Program-made: the position numbers and the translations under genes
Assembly (NCBI RefSeq): GCF_000720115.1
Contig: NZ_JOIR01000014.1
Span: 124,001 to 188,000 of the forward strand
DNA length: 64,000 bases
Source: Streptomyces sp. NRRL F-2580
Lineage (GTDB): Bacteria > Actinomycetota > Actinomycetes > Streptomycetales > Streptomycetaceae
Direction: 5' to 3'
In this document: positions 52,215 through 60,385 of the stretch, in pieces
Layout: every line of letters begins with the position of its first letter
How positions within the stretch are numbered: position 1 is the stretch's first letter
The notes under the pieces: model-generated
Databases searched by the model: none
The model's input: the letters and a program-made list of their open reading frames with translations, nothing else
What the model was told of the DNA's origin: nothing

Positions 52215-53253
52215 AGTCGGCGTAAGCGTCCCTGATCTCGGCGGCGGACAGGTTGAGGTGTTCCAGGATCGTGAAACGTCCCGGGCGGGTCTGGGGGGCG
52301 TACTCGACGGCCGTGACGAACTCGTCGACGCTGAAACCGATCTCCTCGGGCGCCACCGGCAGACCGTGCCGGCGCAGCACCTCGGTGAAGAGGCCGGACT
52401 GCTCGGCGGCCCCGCGCAGGTGCATCGCGAAGGCGGCGCCGATGCCGACCTGCTCGCCGTGGAGCGCGGAGCGCCCCGGGTGGAGCAGGTCGAAGGCGTG
52501 GCTGATCTCGTGGCAGGCGCCGGACGACGGGCGGGAGTCCCCGCTGATCGACATGGCGATGCCGGAGAGGACCAGGGCCTCGGAGAGCACGGTGAGGAAC
52601 TCGTCGTCGCCGCAGCCGCCGGGGTGGCGCAGCACGGACTCGCCGGCGGTACGGGCCATGGCGGCGGCCAGGCCGTCGACGGGCTCGCCGGTGATCCGGT
52701 GCGAGAGCTCCCAGTCGGCGATCGCCGAGATGTTGGAGATGGCGTCGCCGATGCCGGCGCGGATGAACCGCACCGGTGCTTCCTTGATCACGTCGAGGTC
52801 GATGACCATGGCGATCGGGGTCGGGACGCCGTAGGAACCGCGGCCGTTGTCGTTGTCCAGGATGGACACCGGCGAGCAGATGCCGTCGTGGGAGAGGTTG
52901 GTGGCGACGGCCACCATGGGCAGGCCGACCCGCGCCGCGGCGTACTTCGCCACGTCGATGATCTTGCCGCCGCCCAGGCCCACGACGGCGTCGTAGCGGC
53001 GGCCCTTTATGTCGTCGGCCAGCTTGACCGCGGAGTCGATGGTGCCGTCGACGACCGCGTACCAGTCGGCGTGCGGCAGTACGGGCTCCAGCTTGGCGCG
53101 CAGCGCCACGCCGGAGCCTCCGCTGATCGCGATGGCCAGCTTGCCGGAAGCGGAGATCCGCTGGTCGGCCAGGAGGCCCGCCAGGTCGTCCATCGCCCCG
53201 CGACTGATGTCGACGACGACGGGCGAGGGGATGAGCCTCGTCAGTACTGGCAT
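52192..53253 (-). CDS. Glycerol-1-phosphate dehydrogenase-like enzyme (iron-ADH family)
   Basis: 353 residues. NAD-binding GLGGGKIIDVAKYAA; NLSHDGICSPVSIL; metal ligands Asp in GIGDAISNISAIADW, His in SGACHEISHAFDL and His in ALHGEQVGIG. This is the EgsA/AraM pattern of sn-glycerol-1-phosphate dehydrogenases, which reduce dihydroxyacetone phosphate to G1P. Function is inferred; related dehydrogenases act on other polyol phosphates. ATG 53251-53253 is inside the end of the nucleotidyltransferase (13-bp overlap). It lies between a nucleotidyltransferase and CDP-alcohol enzymes, so it probably makes the polyol phosphate they activate. Confidence 0.88.
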   Translation of the reverse strand: MPVLTRLIPSPVVVDISRGAMDDLAGLLADQRISASGKLAIAISGGSGVALRAKLEPVLPHADWYAVVDGTIDSAVKLADDIKGRRYDAVVGLGGGKIIDVAKYAAARVGLPMVAVATNLSHDGICSPVSILDNDNGRGSYGVPTPIAMVIDLDVIKEAPVRFIRAGIGDAISNISAIADWELSHRITGEPVDGLAAAMARTAGESVLRHPGGCGDDEFLTVLSEALVLSGIAMSISGDSRPSSGACHEISHAFDLLHPGRSALHGEQVGIGAAFAMHLRGAAEQSGLFTEVLRRHGLPVAPEEIGFSVDEFVTAVEYAPQTRPGRFTILEHLNLSAAEIRDAYADYAKTIRS

Positions 53254-53993
53254 GCGATCGTCCGGCCCTTGGCGAGGTCGTCGTGGTTGTCGATCTCGAC
53301 CCACTTGACGTCGCCGATCGGGGCCACGTCGATGGTGAAGCCGTCGTTGACGAGCTGCTGGTAGCCGTCCTCGTAGTAGAGGTCGGGGTCGCGCTCGAAG
53401 GTGGTCTTCAGGGCCTCGGCGAGCTGCTCGGCGGCCTCGGGCTCGATGAGGGTGACACCGATGTACTCGCCGGTGGCGTCGGAGGGCTCCATGAGCTTGG
53501 TGATCTTCTGGACGCCCTTGCCCTCGGCGGTGACGACCTTCATCTCCTCGTCGGCCAGGTTCTTGACCGTGTCGAGGGCGAGGATGATCTTCTGACCGTT
53601 GCCGCGGGCGGCGAGCAGGGTCTTCTCGACCGAGACCGGGTGGACGGTGTCGCCGTTGGCGAGGATCACGCCCTGCTTGAGGACGTCACGCGCGCACCAG
53701 AGGGAGTAGGCGTTGTTCCACTCCTCGGCCTTGTCGTTGTCGATCAGCGTGATCTTGACGCCGTACTTGGCCTCCAGGGCCTCCCGGCGCGCGTACACGG
53801 CTTCCTTGCGGTAGCCGACGACGATCGCGACCTCGGTCAGGCCGACCTCGGCGAAGTTGCCCAGCGTCAGGTCGAGGACCGTCAGGCTCTCCTCGTCACC
53901 CTCGGGGCCGACCGGCACGAGCGCCTTGGGCAGGGTGTCGGTGTAGGGACGCAGACGGCGTCCGGCACCGGCAGCGAGTACAAGGCCGATCAT
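53241..53993 (-). CDS. Nucleotidyltransferase (CTP-type, LicC/IspD-like)
   Basis: 250 residues. Opening GLVLAAGAGRRLRPYTDTLP and KALVPVG form the nucleotide loop; EWNNAYSLWCARD is reminiscent of LicC/inositol-phosphate cytidylyltransferases (NNxYSL); GVILANGDTVHP carries a metal-binding Asp; GEYIGVTLIEPE and WVEIDNHDDLAKG end the domain. It would activate a phosphorylated alcohol with CTP for the neighbouring phosphotransferases. Nucleotide preference is inferred from context. ATG overlaps the preceding stop (ATGA). Confidence 0.88.
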   Translation of the reverse strand: MIGLVLAAGAGRRLRPYTDTLPKALVPVGPEGDEESLTVLDLTLGNFAEVGLTEVAIVVGYRKEAVYARREALEAKYGVKITLIDNDKAEEWNNAYSLWCARDVLKQGVILANGDTVHPVSVEKTLLAARGNGQKIILALDTVKNLADEEMKVVTAEGKGVQKITKLMEPSDATGEYIGVTLIEPEAAEQLAEALKTTFERDPDLYYEDGYQQLVNDGFTIDVAPIGDVKWVEIDNHDDLAKGRTIACQY

Positions 53994-55801
53994 GCTGGTT
54001 CTCCTTCGTCATGTACGGCGGGTGCTCCGGAGGAGACCCAGAATCGGATGCTCTCGACGAGCACCACGAGTGCCACGAACACGGCCGCGGCCGTGAGCGC
54101 GACGGGGAAGTCCGCTTCGCGCGAGGCGAGGACGGCCGCCAGGACCGTGAGCAGCAGGACCCGGCCTTCGTGGCCGCCGATCGTCCGCACCAGCCAGTGC
54201 GGGGGCGCGCCGGTGCCGCCGCGGATGCGGTACACCGTGTCGTAGTGATGGTAGGCGACCGCCGCGATCAGGCCGAATGCCGCCGGAAGGGCTCCGGGGA
54301 CGTCCGCCTTGGCGGCGAGCACGAGGACCGTGACGTACTCGGCGGCCCGGAACAGCGGCGGGATCAGCCAGTCCAGGGCGCCCTTGAGCGGCGCGGCGAC
54401 GGCCAGCCCGGACGCCATGACGTAGATCACGGCGACGGCGATCAGCCGCGGGTCGCCGAACGGCAGCCAGAGGGCCGCTCCGATCATCAGCACCGCGCCC
54501 AGGGCCGCCACGTACACGGATCCGAAGGAACCGGCGCGGCCGCGCAGCAGCCGGCCCTGGAGCTCGGCGAGCGGGCCGGAGTCGGAGAGGTCGGCGAGGG
54601 CCTGGGCCGCGCGGTCGGTGCGGGTGGCCTTGCGGGTCAGGGAGCGCAGGACCCGGCCGGCGGTGGTGTAGAGCGCGCCGAAGGCGCAGCCGGCGAGGAG
54701 GGCGTAGAAGACGATCCGGGGGGTGGTGAGGGCGGTCAGCACCGCGATCATCGCCCAGCGCTCACCGATCGGAAGGATGATCATCCGCCGGACCCACACG
54801 GTCCAGCCGACGTTGTCGAGCTTGGCGGAGAGCGCCGCCGTGGGGCTGCCGGAAGGAGATGCACCAGCGGCGGTGGCGTCGTGGTTGGCCTCGTTGAAGG
54901 AGAAGTCCACGACGTGCCGGCAGGTCATGAGGATCATCGCGCCGACCGCCAGGGCCCAGACGTCGTCGCCGTTCCGGGCGGCGCCGAGCGCGAGGCCCGC
55001 GTAGAAGGAGTACTCCTTCGCGCGGTCGAAGGTGGCGTCGAGCCAGGCGCCCATCGTCGAGTACTGGAGCGAGTAACGGGCGAGCTGCCCGTCGGTGCAG
55101 TCCAGGACGAAGGAGACGAGGAGCAGTACGCCGGCCGCCACGTAGCCCCAGCGCTCGCCCGTGGCCGCGCAGCCGGCCGCGATCAGCGCGGTGATCAGCG
55201 AGGCGGTGGTGACCTGGTTCGGGGTGAGTCCGCGGCGCGCGCACCAGCGGGCGATGTGGCGCGAGTACGGGCTGATGAAGAAGGTGGTGAAGAAGCCGTC
55301 GCGGGACTTCACGGCGGTCCGCAGGCGGACGGCCTCGTCGTCGACGGCGGCGACGGCGGCGGTCGCCGCTTCCCGGTCCGCCGGACCGGCGGGGACCGTG
55401 GCGACGAGGGTGCCGAGCTCGGGGCGCTGGACGGCGGTCCCGGCGGCCTCGACCGAGGCGGCGAGCCGGTCCGCGTACGGGCCGGCGCCGTCGGCTCCGG
55501 CGCCGGTGGCGAGAGCGGCGGCCTTGTCGAGGGCGTCACGGGCGCCGGGCAGGACGGCGAGAGCGCCGGGGACGGCGCAGGCGTCGAAGCGCGGATCGGT
55601 CAGGGCGAGGCGCAGCGCGTGCACGTGCCCGACGAAGGCGCTGTCCACGACGGCCACCCGCTCGCCGGCGGGTACGGCGGCCAGTGCGGCGGCGGCGTCC
55701 TCGGGACCGGTGGCGGGGCGGACCTCGAAGCCGAGGGAGCGCAGCTCGTCCGAGAGCGGTGATCCGGGGACCGGCAGGCCGGTGAGGATGACGGTCGGCA
55801 G
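53990..55801 (-). CDS. Large CDP-alcohol phosphotransferase with extra N-terminal domain, CTG start
   Basis: 603 residues if started at CTG 55799-55801. Residues 1-140 are a soluble domain (LPTVILTGLPVPGSPLSDEL ... VAVVDSAFVGHVHALRLALTDPRF). Residues 145-345 hold the CDP-alcohol phosphotransferase core with intact motif DCTDGQLARYSLQYSTMGAWL-DATFD. The C-terminal 250 residues add six or more helices. No ATG, GTG or TTG exists in this frame between an upstream TGA and GTG 55655-55657, but AAGGAG stands nine bases before the CTG and the coding pattern continues to it. A start at 55657 would lose 48 conserved-looking residues. First gene of the operon. Confidence 0.85.
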   Translation of the reverse strand: MPTVILTGLPVPGSPLSDELRSLGFEVRPATGPEDAAAALAAVPAGERVAVVDSAFVGHVHALRLALTDPRFDACAVPGALAVLPGARDALDKAAALATGAGADGAGPYADRLAASVEAAGTAVQRPELGTLVATVPAGPADREAATAAVAAVDDEAVRLRTAVKSRDGFFTTFFISPYSRHIARWCARRGLTPNQVTTASLITALIAAGCAATGERWGYVAAGVLLLVSFVLDCTDGQLARYSLQYSTMGAWLDATFDRAKEYSFYAGLALGAARNGDDVWALAVGAMILMTCRHVVDFSFNEANHDATAAGASPSGSPTAALSAKLDNVGWTVWVRRMIILPIGERWAMIAVLTALTTPRIVFYALLAGCAFGALYTTAGRVLRSLTRKATRTDRAAQALADLSDSGPLAELQGRLLRGRAGSFGSVYVAALGAVLMIGAALWLPFGDPRLIAVAVIYVMASGLAVAAPLKGALDWLIPPLFRAAEYVTVLVLAAKADVPGALPAAFGLIAAVAYHHYDTVYRIRGGTGAPPHWLVRTIGGHEGRVLLLTVLAAVLASREADFPVALTAAAVFVALVVLVESIRFWVSSGAPAVHDEGEPA

Positions 55802-56176
55802 ACGAACTCACTCCTTGTAACGGATTCCGGACGGTCGCCTGTGACGCGGCGGCACGTCGGCAGAGGCTATCGGATGAATGGAAGCAGGGGTTCATCACCC
55901 GTTTACGCCCCGACAAGCCGAATATCGCGGTCCCGGGCCGGGTCGCGATCATCATCGGTGATCACGGCGCGGTACCACAAACGGCCCTGATGTTACGGTG
56001 GACACGCCCCTGAACGAGTCGAGTGGAAAGAGGTGGGTTGATGACCGTCGTAGTGGTCGCGGCCATGCGCAGCGAACTCCGGTGCATCCCCCTTTCCCCT
56101 TTCCTCCGGGCATCCGGCCGGGCCTGATCACACAGCTGGGCCTCGTCGGCCGGAGCCCCCGTTCCAAGGGTTCACG
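55802..56176. other. Divergent promoter region
   Basis: 375 bp between the leftward envelope operon and the rightward methyltransferase. It holds the ribosome site AAGGAG (55811-55816, minus) and presumably both promoters. No gene seen. A short dyad GTGATCAC near 55960 is present. Confidence 0.5.
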
Positions 56177-57037
56177 TTGACCGACAACAGCACCTCCACC
56201 GACAGCGACGTTTTCACCGACGGCGACACCTTTACCGGCGACGCCCTCACCCGCGACGCCTTCACCGAGGCCTTCTTCGCCGTGCACCGCGGCCTGCCCC
56301 GGCAGGCTCCGGGCTCCGATGCGAGCACCCGCCGGCTGCTGTCCCTGTGCGGACCGCTGCCCGAGCGGCCGCGCGTCCTCGACCTGGGCTGCGGTCCGGG
56401 CCGCAGCGCCCTGCTGCTCGCCGCAGAGGCGGGCGGTGCCTCCGGCGCCGAGGTGACCGCCGTCGACCTGTACGCCCCCTTCCTCGAAGAGCTCCGCGGG
56501 GCCGCCGCGGCCCGCGGGCTCGCCGGCCGCGTCCGCACCGTCGAGGCGGACATGGGCGCACTCACCGGCGAGGACTTCGAGGACGGTTCCTTCGACCTCG
56601 TCTGGGCGGAGGGCTCCGCCTACATCCTCGGCTTCGACGCCGCGCTCGCGCGGTGGAAGCGGCTGCTCGCCCCGGGCGGCACCCTCGTCCTGACCGAATG
56701 CCAGTGGACGGTGCCCGAGCCGTCCACGGGCGCGCGTGCCTTCTGGGACCCGCACTACGCGCTGCGCACCACGGCCGGCAACCTCGCGGCCGCCCAGGCC
56801 GCCGGGTACCGGGTGCTCGGCGTGCACCACCTGCCCGACTCGGACTGGGCCGAGTACTACGAACCGCTCGCCGAGCGGGTCCGTGCCCTGTCCGGCGCCG
56901 GCGCCGACGCCCCGGCGATGGCGGCGGCCCTGGCCGGGACCCGCGAGGAGCTCGCCGTACGCGAGCGGCACGGGCACGAGTACGGCTACACGGGTTACGT
57001 CCTGCGCCCGGTGACGGCCGGGGACGGCGACGCCTGA
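56177..57037 (+). CDS. Class I SAM-dependent methyltransferase
   Basis: 286 residues. Motif I RVLDLGCGPGRSALLLAA, motif II VTAVDLYAPFLEEL, then EADMGAL (motif III) and LLAPGGTLVLTECQW. A 50-residue acidic N-terminus (TSTDSDVFTDGDTFTGDALTRD) is imperfectly repetitive. TTG 56177-56179 is the start, with AAGGG six bases ahead; the next ATG lies well into the fold. Similar proteins are annotated ubiquinone/menaquinone-methyltransferase-like, but substrate is not evident. Divergent from the envelope operon. Confidence 0.85.
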   Translation: MTDNSTSTDSDVFTDGDTFTGDALTRDAFTEAFFAVHRGLPRQAPGSDASTRRLLSLCGPLPERPRVLDLGCGPGRSALLLAAEAGGASGAEVTAVDLYAPFLEELRGAAAARGLAGRVRTVEADMGALTGEDFEDGSFDLVWAEGSAYILGFDAALARWKRLLAPGGTLVLTECQWTVPEPSTGARAFWDPHYALRTTAGNLAAAQAAGYRVLGVHHLPDSDWAEYYEPLAERVRALSGAGADAPAMAAALAGTREELAVRERHGHEYGYTGYVLRPVTAGDGDA

Positions 57038-57254
57038 CCCACCCGCCCGGAGACCGCTGCCGACGTGGCCGCCGTACGGGAGTCCCCGTTCGGGGCCTGA
57101 CGTCCGCGCGGCGCCAGGTGATGTCGCACGTGATGTGATCCGCCCCTCGTCGCCTAGCACGCGACGGGGGGCGGACATGCGCGGATCTCCGAAGTGGGGA
57201 CAAGCCTCTTTTGTACGGCAGACTGAAGGCCGGAGTCCGAAGCGAAGGATGGGT

Positions 57255-57854
57255 ATGCCGACCACACCAGCCACCGCCGCGAACAGCGCGTCCAACGGCA
57301 CCGGTACTCAAGAACCGATCATGCTCGAACTGGTCGACGAGTCCGGCAACACCATCGGCACGGCGGAGAAGCTCTCCGCCCACCAGGCGCCCGGGCAGCT
57401 GCACCGGGCGTTCTCGGTGTTCCTCTTCGACGAGCAGGGCCGTCTGCTGCTCCAGCAGCGGGCCCTCGGGAAGTACCACTCCCCCGGCGTCTGGTCGAAC
57501 ACCTGTTGCGGTCACCCCTATCCCGGGGAGTCGCCGTTCGCGGCCGCGGCCCGGCGGACCCACGAGGAGCTGGGGCTGTCGCCCTCGCTGCTCGCGCAGG
57601 CGGGGACGGTGCGCTACAACCACCCGGACCCCGCTTCGGGCCTGGTGGAGCAGGAGTTCAATCACCTGTTCGTGGGACTCGCGCAGACCGCCGTGCGGCC
57701 GGATCCGGAGGAGGTCGAGGCCACTGCCTTCGTCACCGCCGAGGAGCTGGCCAAGCGGCACGCCGAGGTGCCGTTCTCGGCCTGGTTCATGACCGTGCTG
57801 GACGCGGCGCGGCCCGCGATCCGCGAGCTGACCGGCGACGCGGCCGGCTGGTAG
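57255..57854 (+). CDS. idi: Isopentenyl-diphosphate delta-isomerase, type 1
   Basis: Interconverts IPP and DMAPP, feeding farnesyl synthesis for the hopanoid operon 10 kb away. 199 residues. Catalytic Cys in SNTCCGHPYPGE, Nudix-like RRTHEELGL, catalytic Glu in VEQEFNHLFVG. The first 25 residues are unstructured. ATG 57255 has AAGGA five bases ahead; the ATG at 57249 overlaps that site and is less likely. Confidence 0.94.
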   Translation: MPTTPATAANSASNGTGTQEPIMLELVDESGNTIGTAEKLSAHQAPGQLHRAFSVFLFDEQGRLLLQQRALGKYHSPGVWSNTCCGHPYPGESPFAAAARRTHEELGLSPSLLAQAGTVRYNHPDPASGLVEQEFNHLFVGLAQTAVRPDPEEVEATAFVTAEELAKRHAEVPFSAWFMTVLDAARPAIRELTGDAAGW

Positions 57855-57926
57855 CCCGGACGCCGTCCCGCCGAGGCCGTCCCGTTGTGGGCCGTACAGC
57901 CGTACGCCGTCCCGCTCGTCCGCCGC

Positions 57927-58421
57927 TCAGCCGGCGGCCGGCGGGGTGGCGAGCGGCAGGGCCGCCCAGATGACCTTGCCGCCGGTCGAGGTGTGCTCGA
58001 CGTCGCAGACCCCGCCGGCCTCCAGCGTCACCTCCCGTACGAGGAGCAGACCCCGGCCGCCGGTCTGGCCGAAGTCGGCCTCCAGCGCCTTGGGCCGGTA
58101 CGGGTGGTTGTCCTCGACCGCCACCCGTACCCACTCGCGGCCGATCGCGACCTCGACCGCGACCTCCGGCGAGAGCAGGGCGGCGTGCCGGACCGAGTTC
58201 GTCACCAGTTCGGAGACGATCAGGAGCAGGGAGTACACGAGGTCCTGGTGGGCCGGCACCCCTTGGCGCCCGAGCAGGTCCCGGACCGCCCGGCGGGCCT
58301 GCGGAACGGATTCTTCTACCGCGGGCGCCGTGAACCTCCACACGCCCTCGTACGCGAGGGGGTCGGCCGGAGCCTCCGGCTCCCCCTCCCTGGCTGGCGG
58401 GACACTCCCGCTGACATCCAT
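57927..58421 (-). CDS. Anti-sigma-factor-like ATPase (HATPase_c, RsbW type)
   Basis: 164 residues. GHKL motifs: LLIVSELVTNSVRHA (N box), VAVEDNHPYRPK (degenerate G1) and TGGRGLLLVREV (G2). Single-domain proteins of this kind bind ATP and sequester sigma factors or anti-anti-sigma factors; Streptomyces has dozens, and the partner is not in the window. ATG 58419-58421 has GGGGGACGG upstream; a GTG at 58457 lacks a ribosome site. Confidence 0.87.
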   Translation of the reverse strand: MDVSGSVPPAREGEPEAPADPLAYEGVWRFTAPAVEESVPQARRAVRDLLGRQGVPAHQDLVYSLLLIVSELVTNSVRHAALLSPEVAVEVAIGREWVRVAVEDNHPYRPKALEADFGQTGGRGLLLVREVTLEAGGVCDVEHTSTGGKVIWAALPLATPPAAG

Positions 58422-58551
58422 CTTCCGTCCCCCGTCTTCACGCTCGATCGTCTCCACGCGTCAAGAGTGGGGAACGGGCAGGTCCGGGCCGGACTGCTGA
58501 CCAGAAGTCAGCGTCATTCGGACACATTCTGACCACTGGCGTATGACAGAG

Positions 58552-58800
58552 TCAGTTGTTCGACTGTTCCTGATCTTCTGCCGGACACTTCGCGGCCGGC
58601 TCGCGGGCCCCGTCCACCGGGACCGTCCCCCGCGACTCCTCGTCTTCCCTGACCAAGCCCAGGATGCGGCGGACTCCCCTGCCCAGGGCGATCAGGCTCC
58701 GGCCGTCGAACAGGAGGGCGAGGGAGAAGAAGGTTCCGATCACGTACAGACTGTTGCCGGGCCGGTTGGAGAGGATCAGGACCCCCGGCAGGACCCCGAA
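58552..58800 (-). pseudogene. Possible small membrane protein, no usable start
   Basis: The frame ending at 58552 encodes GVLPGVLILSNRPGNSL, then YVIGTFFSLALLFDGRSL and IALGRGVRRILGLV and a hydrophilic tail, so it looks like one membrane hairpin plus tail. No ATG, GTG or TTG precedes the first hydrophobic segment in this frame; the first GTG is in the middle of it. Either it starts unusually, or it is a remnant. Not matched to any family. Confidence 0.35.
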
Positions 58801-58919
58801 GGCCCCTGCCCGCGGCCCCGGCCGGCCCCGATACGGTCTGCACGGTCTGTGCCCATGGACGCGCCACCTCCTCGCGCCCCCGGACGGACTCCCTTGATCA
58901 TGGGTATGACCGCCCGGGA

Positions 58920-58925
58920 TAGCAT
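58920..58925 (+). promoter_or_regulatory. Probable -10 box of the enoyl-CoA hydratase gene (leaderless)
   Basis: TAGCAT, then exactly 7 bases and ATG at 58933; no Shine-Dalgarno sequence. Confidence 0.55.
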
Positions 58926-58932
58926 CCGGCGC

Positions 58933-59685
58933 ATGGACGCAGACCTCGACGCCACCCTCCTGCACACGGTCGCCGACGGGGTCGCCACCGTCGTCATCTC
59001 GCACCCCGCCAAGCGCAACGCGATGACCGCCGCCATGTGGCGGGCGCTCCCCGACCTGCTGACGGCCCTCGCGGGCGACCCCGCGGTCCGGGCGCTCGTC
59101 CTGACCGGTGCCGGACCGACCTTCTGCGCGGGCGCCGACATCTCCTCGCTGACCGGGGACGAGGATCCGCGGGCCCTGGCCGTGACGGCGGAGGAGGCCC
59201 TGGCCGCCTTCCCGAAGCCGACGCTGGCGGCGATCCGCGGGTTCTGCGTGGGCGGCGGGAGCCAGCTGGCTGCGGCCTGCGACCTGCGCTTCGCGGAGGA
59301 GGGGGCGTCGTTCGGGGTGACCCCGGCGAAGCTGGGCATCGTCTACCCGGCCTCCTCCACCCGCAGGCTCGCCTCCCTGGTCGGCCCGGCCTGGGCCAAG
59401 TACCTCCTCTTCTCGGCGGAGTTGATCGGCGCGGACCAGGCGCTGCGCGCCGGGTTCCTGAACGAACTGCTGCCGGCCGGGCAGCTGGACAAGCGGGTCG
59501 CCGAGTTCACCCGGATCCTGGCCTCGCGCTCGCAGCTGACGCAGGCGGCGGCCAAGGAGTTCGCGGACGGCCGGACGGACCGGGACGGGCACTGGGACGC
59601 CCGGGCGGCGGCGAGCGACGACGCCGCGGAGGGCGTCGCCGCGTTCCTGGAGCGCCGGGCGCCCCGCTTCACCTGGACGCCGTGA
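58933..59685 (+). CDS. Enoyl-CoA hydratase/isomerase family protein
   Basis: 250 residues, crotonase fold. VTGAGPTFCAGADISSLTG forms the oxyanion hole. RGFCVGGGSQLAAACDLRFAEEGASFGVTPAKLGIVYP is the core; the usual first catalytic Glu position reads Gln-Leu in SQLAAACD and the second is Ile-Val-Tyr, as in non-hydratase members, so the reaction may not be hydration. ATG 58933 is preferred because TAGCAT lies 7 bases ahead; an upstream ATG (58900s) is inside the promoter. Convergent with the DJ-1 gene (17 bp). Confidence 0.87.
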   Translation: MDADLDATLLHTVADGVATVVISHPAKRNAMTAAMWRALPDLLTALAGDPAVRALVLTGAGPTFCAGADISSLTGDEDPRALAVTAEEALAAFPKPTLAAIRGFCVGGGSQLAAACDLRFAEEGASFGVTPAKLGIVYPASSTRRLASLVGPAWAKYLLFSAELIGADQALRAGFLNELLPAGQLDKRVAEFTRILASRSQLTQAAAKEFADGRTDRDGHWDARAAASDDAAEGVAAFLERRAPRFTWTP

Positions 59686-59702
59686 GGCGCTGACGGCCCG
59701 GC

Positions 59703-60332
59703 CTACACCAGGGGGTTGTTCGCTCGCAGCCGGGCGACGAGCCCGGCGGGCGCCTTCTCCGGGGAACCGGCGTCGTAGGGCGGCTGGGGGTCGTACTCGG
59801 TCATCAGCTGGACGGTCTGGGCGACCTCGTCCCCGGCGATCCTGCCGAGCAGGGCGAGGCCCATGTCGATCCCGGAGGACACGCCGGCCGCGGTGACGTA
59901 CTTCCCGTCGAAGACCACCCGCTCTCCGGTGGGCTCGGCCCCGAACTGCGGCAGCTGGTCGAGGTAGAGCCAGTGGCCTGCGGCCCGCCGCCCGTCGAGC
60001 AGGCCGGCCGCGGCGAGCAGCAGCGAGCCGGTGCAGACGGACGTGGTCCACGTGCTGGTGGCGTCGACGGCCCGCAGCCACTCCGTGACGGCGGGGTTCT
60101 TCATCTCCACCTCCGGGTGCGGCCCGCCGGGCACGAGCACGATGTCGGGCCGGGTGACCTCGTCGAGCGCCTTGTCGGCGACGAGCGCGAGCGAGCCGTT
60201 GTCCGTGCGCACGGGTCCGGGGCGCTCGGACACGAACACGACCTCGGCGCCCGGCAGCCGGCCGAGGGTGTCGAAGGGCCCGATGGCGTCGAGGGCGGTG
60301 AAGCGGTCGTAGAGCAGTACGGCGATCTGCAT
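59703..60332 (-). CDS. DJ-1/PfpI family protein
   Basis: 209 residues, flavodoxin-like class I glutaminase-related fold. It begins MQIAVLLYDRFTALDAIGPF, with the nucleophile elbow SVCTGSLLLAAAG (Cys) and GRRAAGHWLYL. No AraC domain, unlike its neighbour. Related proteins include isonitrile hydratases (InhA-type). ATG 60330-60332 with GGAGGA. The following gene is a full-length GlxA with the same domain, suggesting duplication; 53 bp apart on the same strand. Confidence 0.88.
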   Translation of the reverse strand: MQIAVLLYDRFTALDAIGPFDTLGRLPGAEVVFVSERPGPVRTDNGSLALVADKALDEVTRPDIVLVPGGPHPEVEMKNPAVTEWLRAVDATSTWTTSVCTGSLLLAAAGLLDGRRAAGHWLYLDQLPQFGAEPTGERVVFDGKYVTAAGVSSGIDMGLALLGRIAGDEVAQTVQLMTEYDPQPPYDAGSPEKAPAGLVARLRANNPLV

Positions 60333-60385
60333 GGCTCCTCCGGAGCGGTCGATGTGTGTGGCGTTCTCTGGCTGTCGCATCGGCG

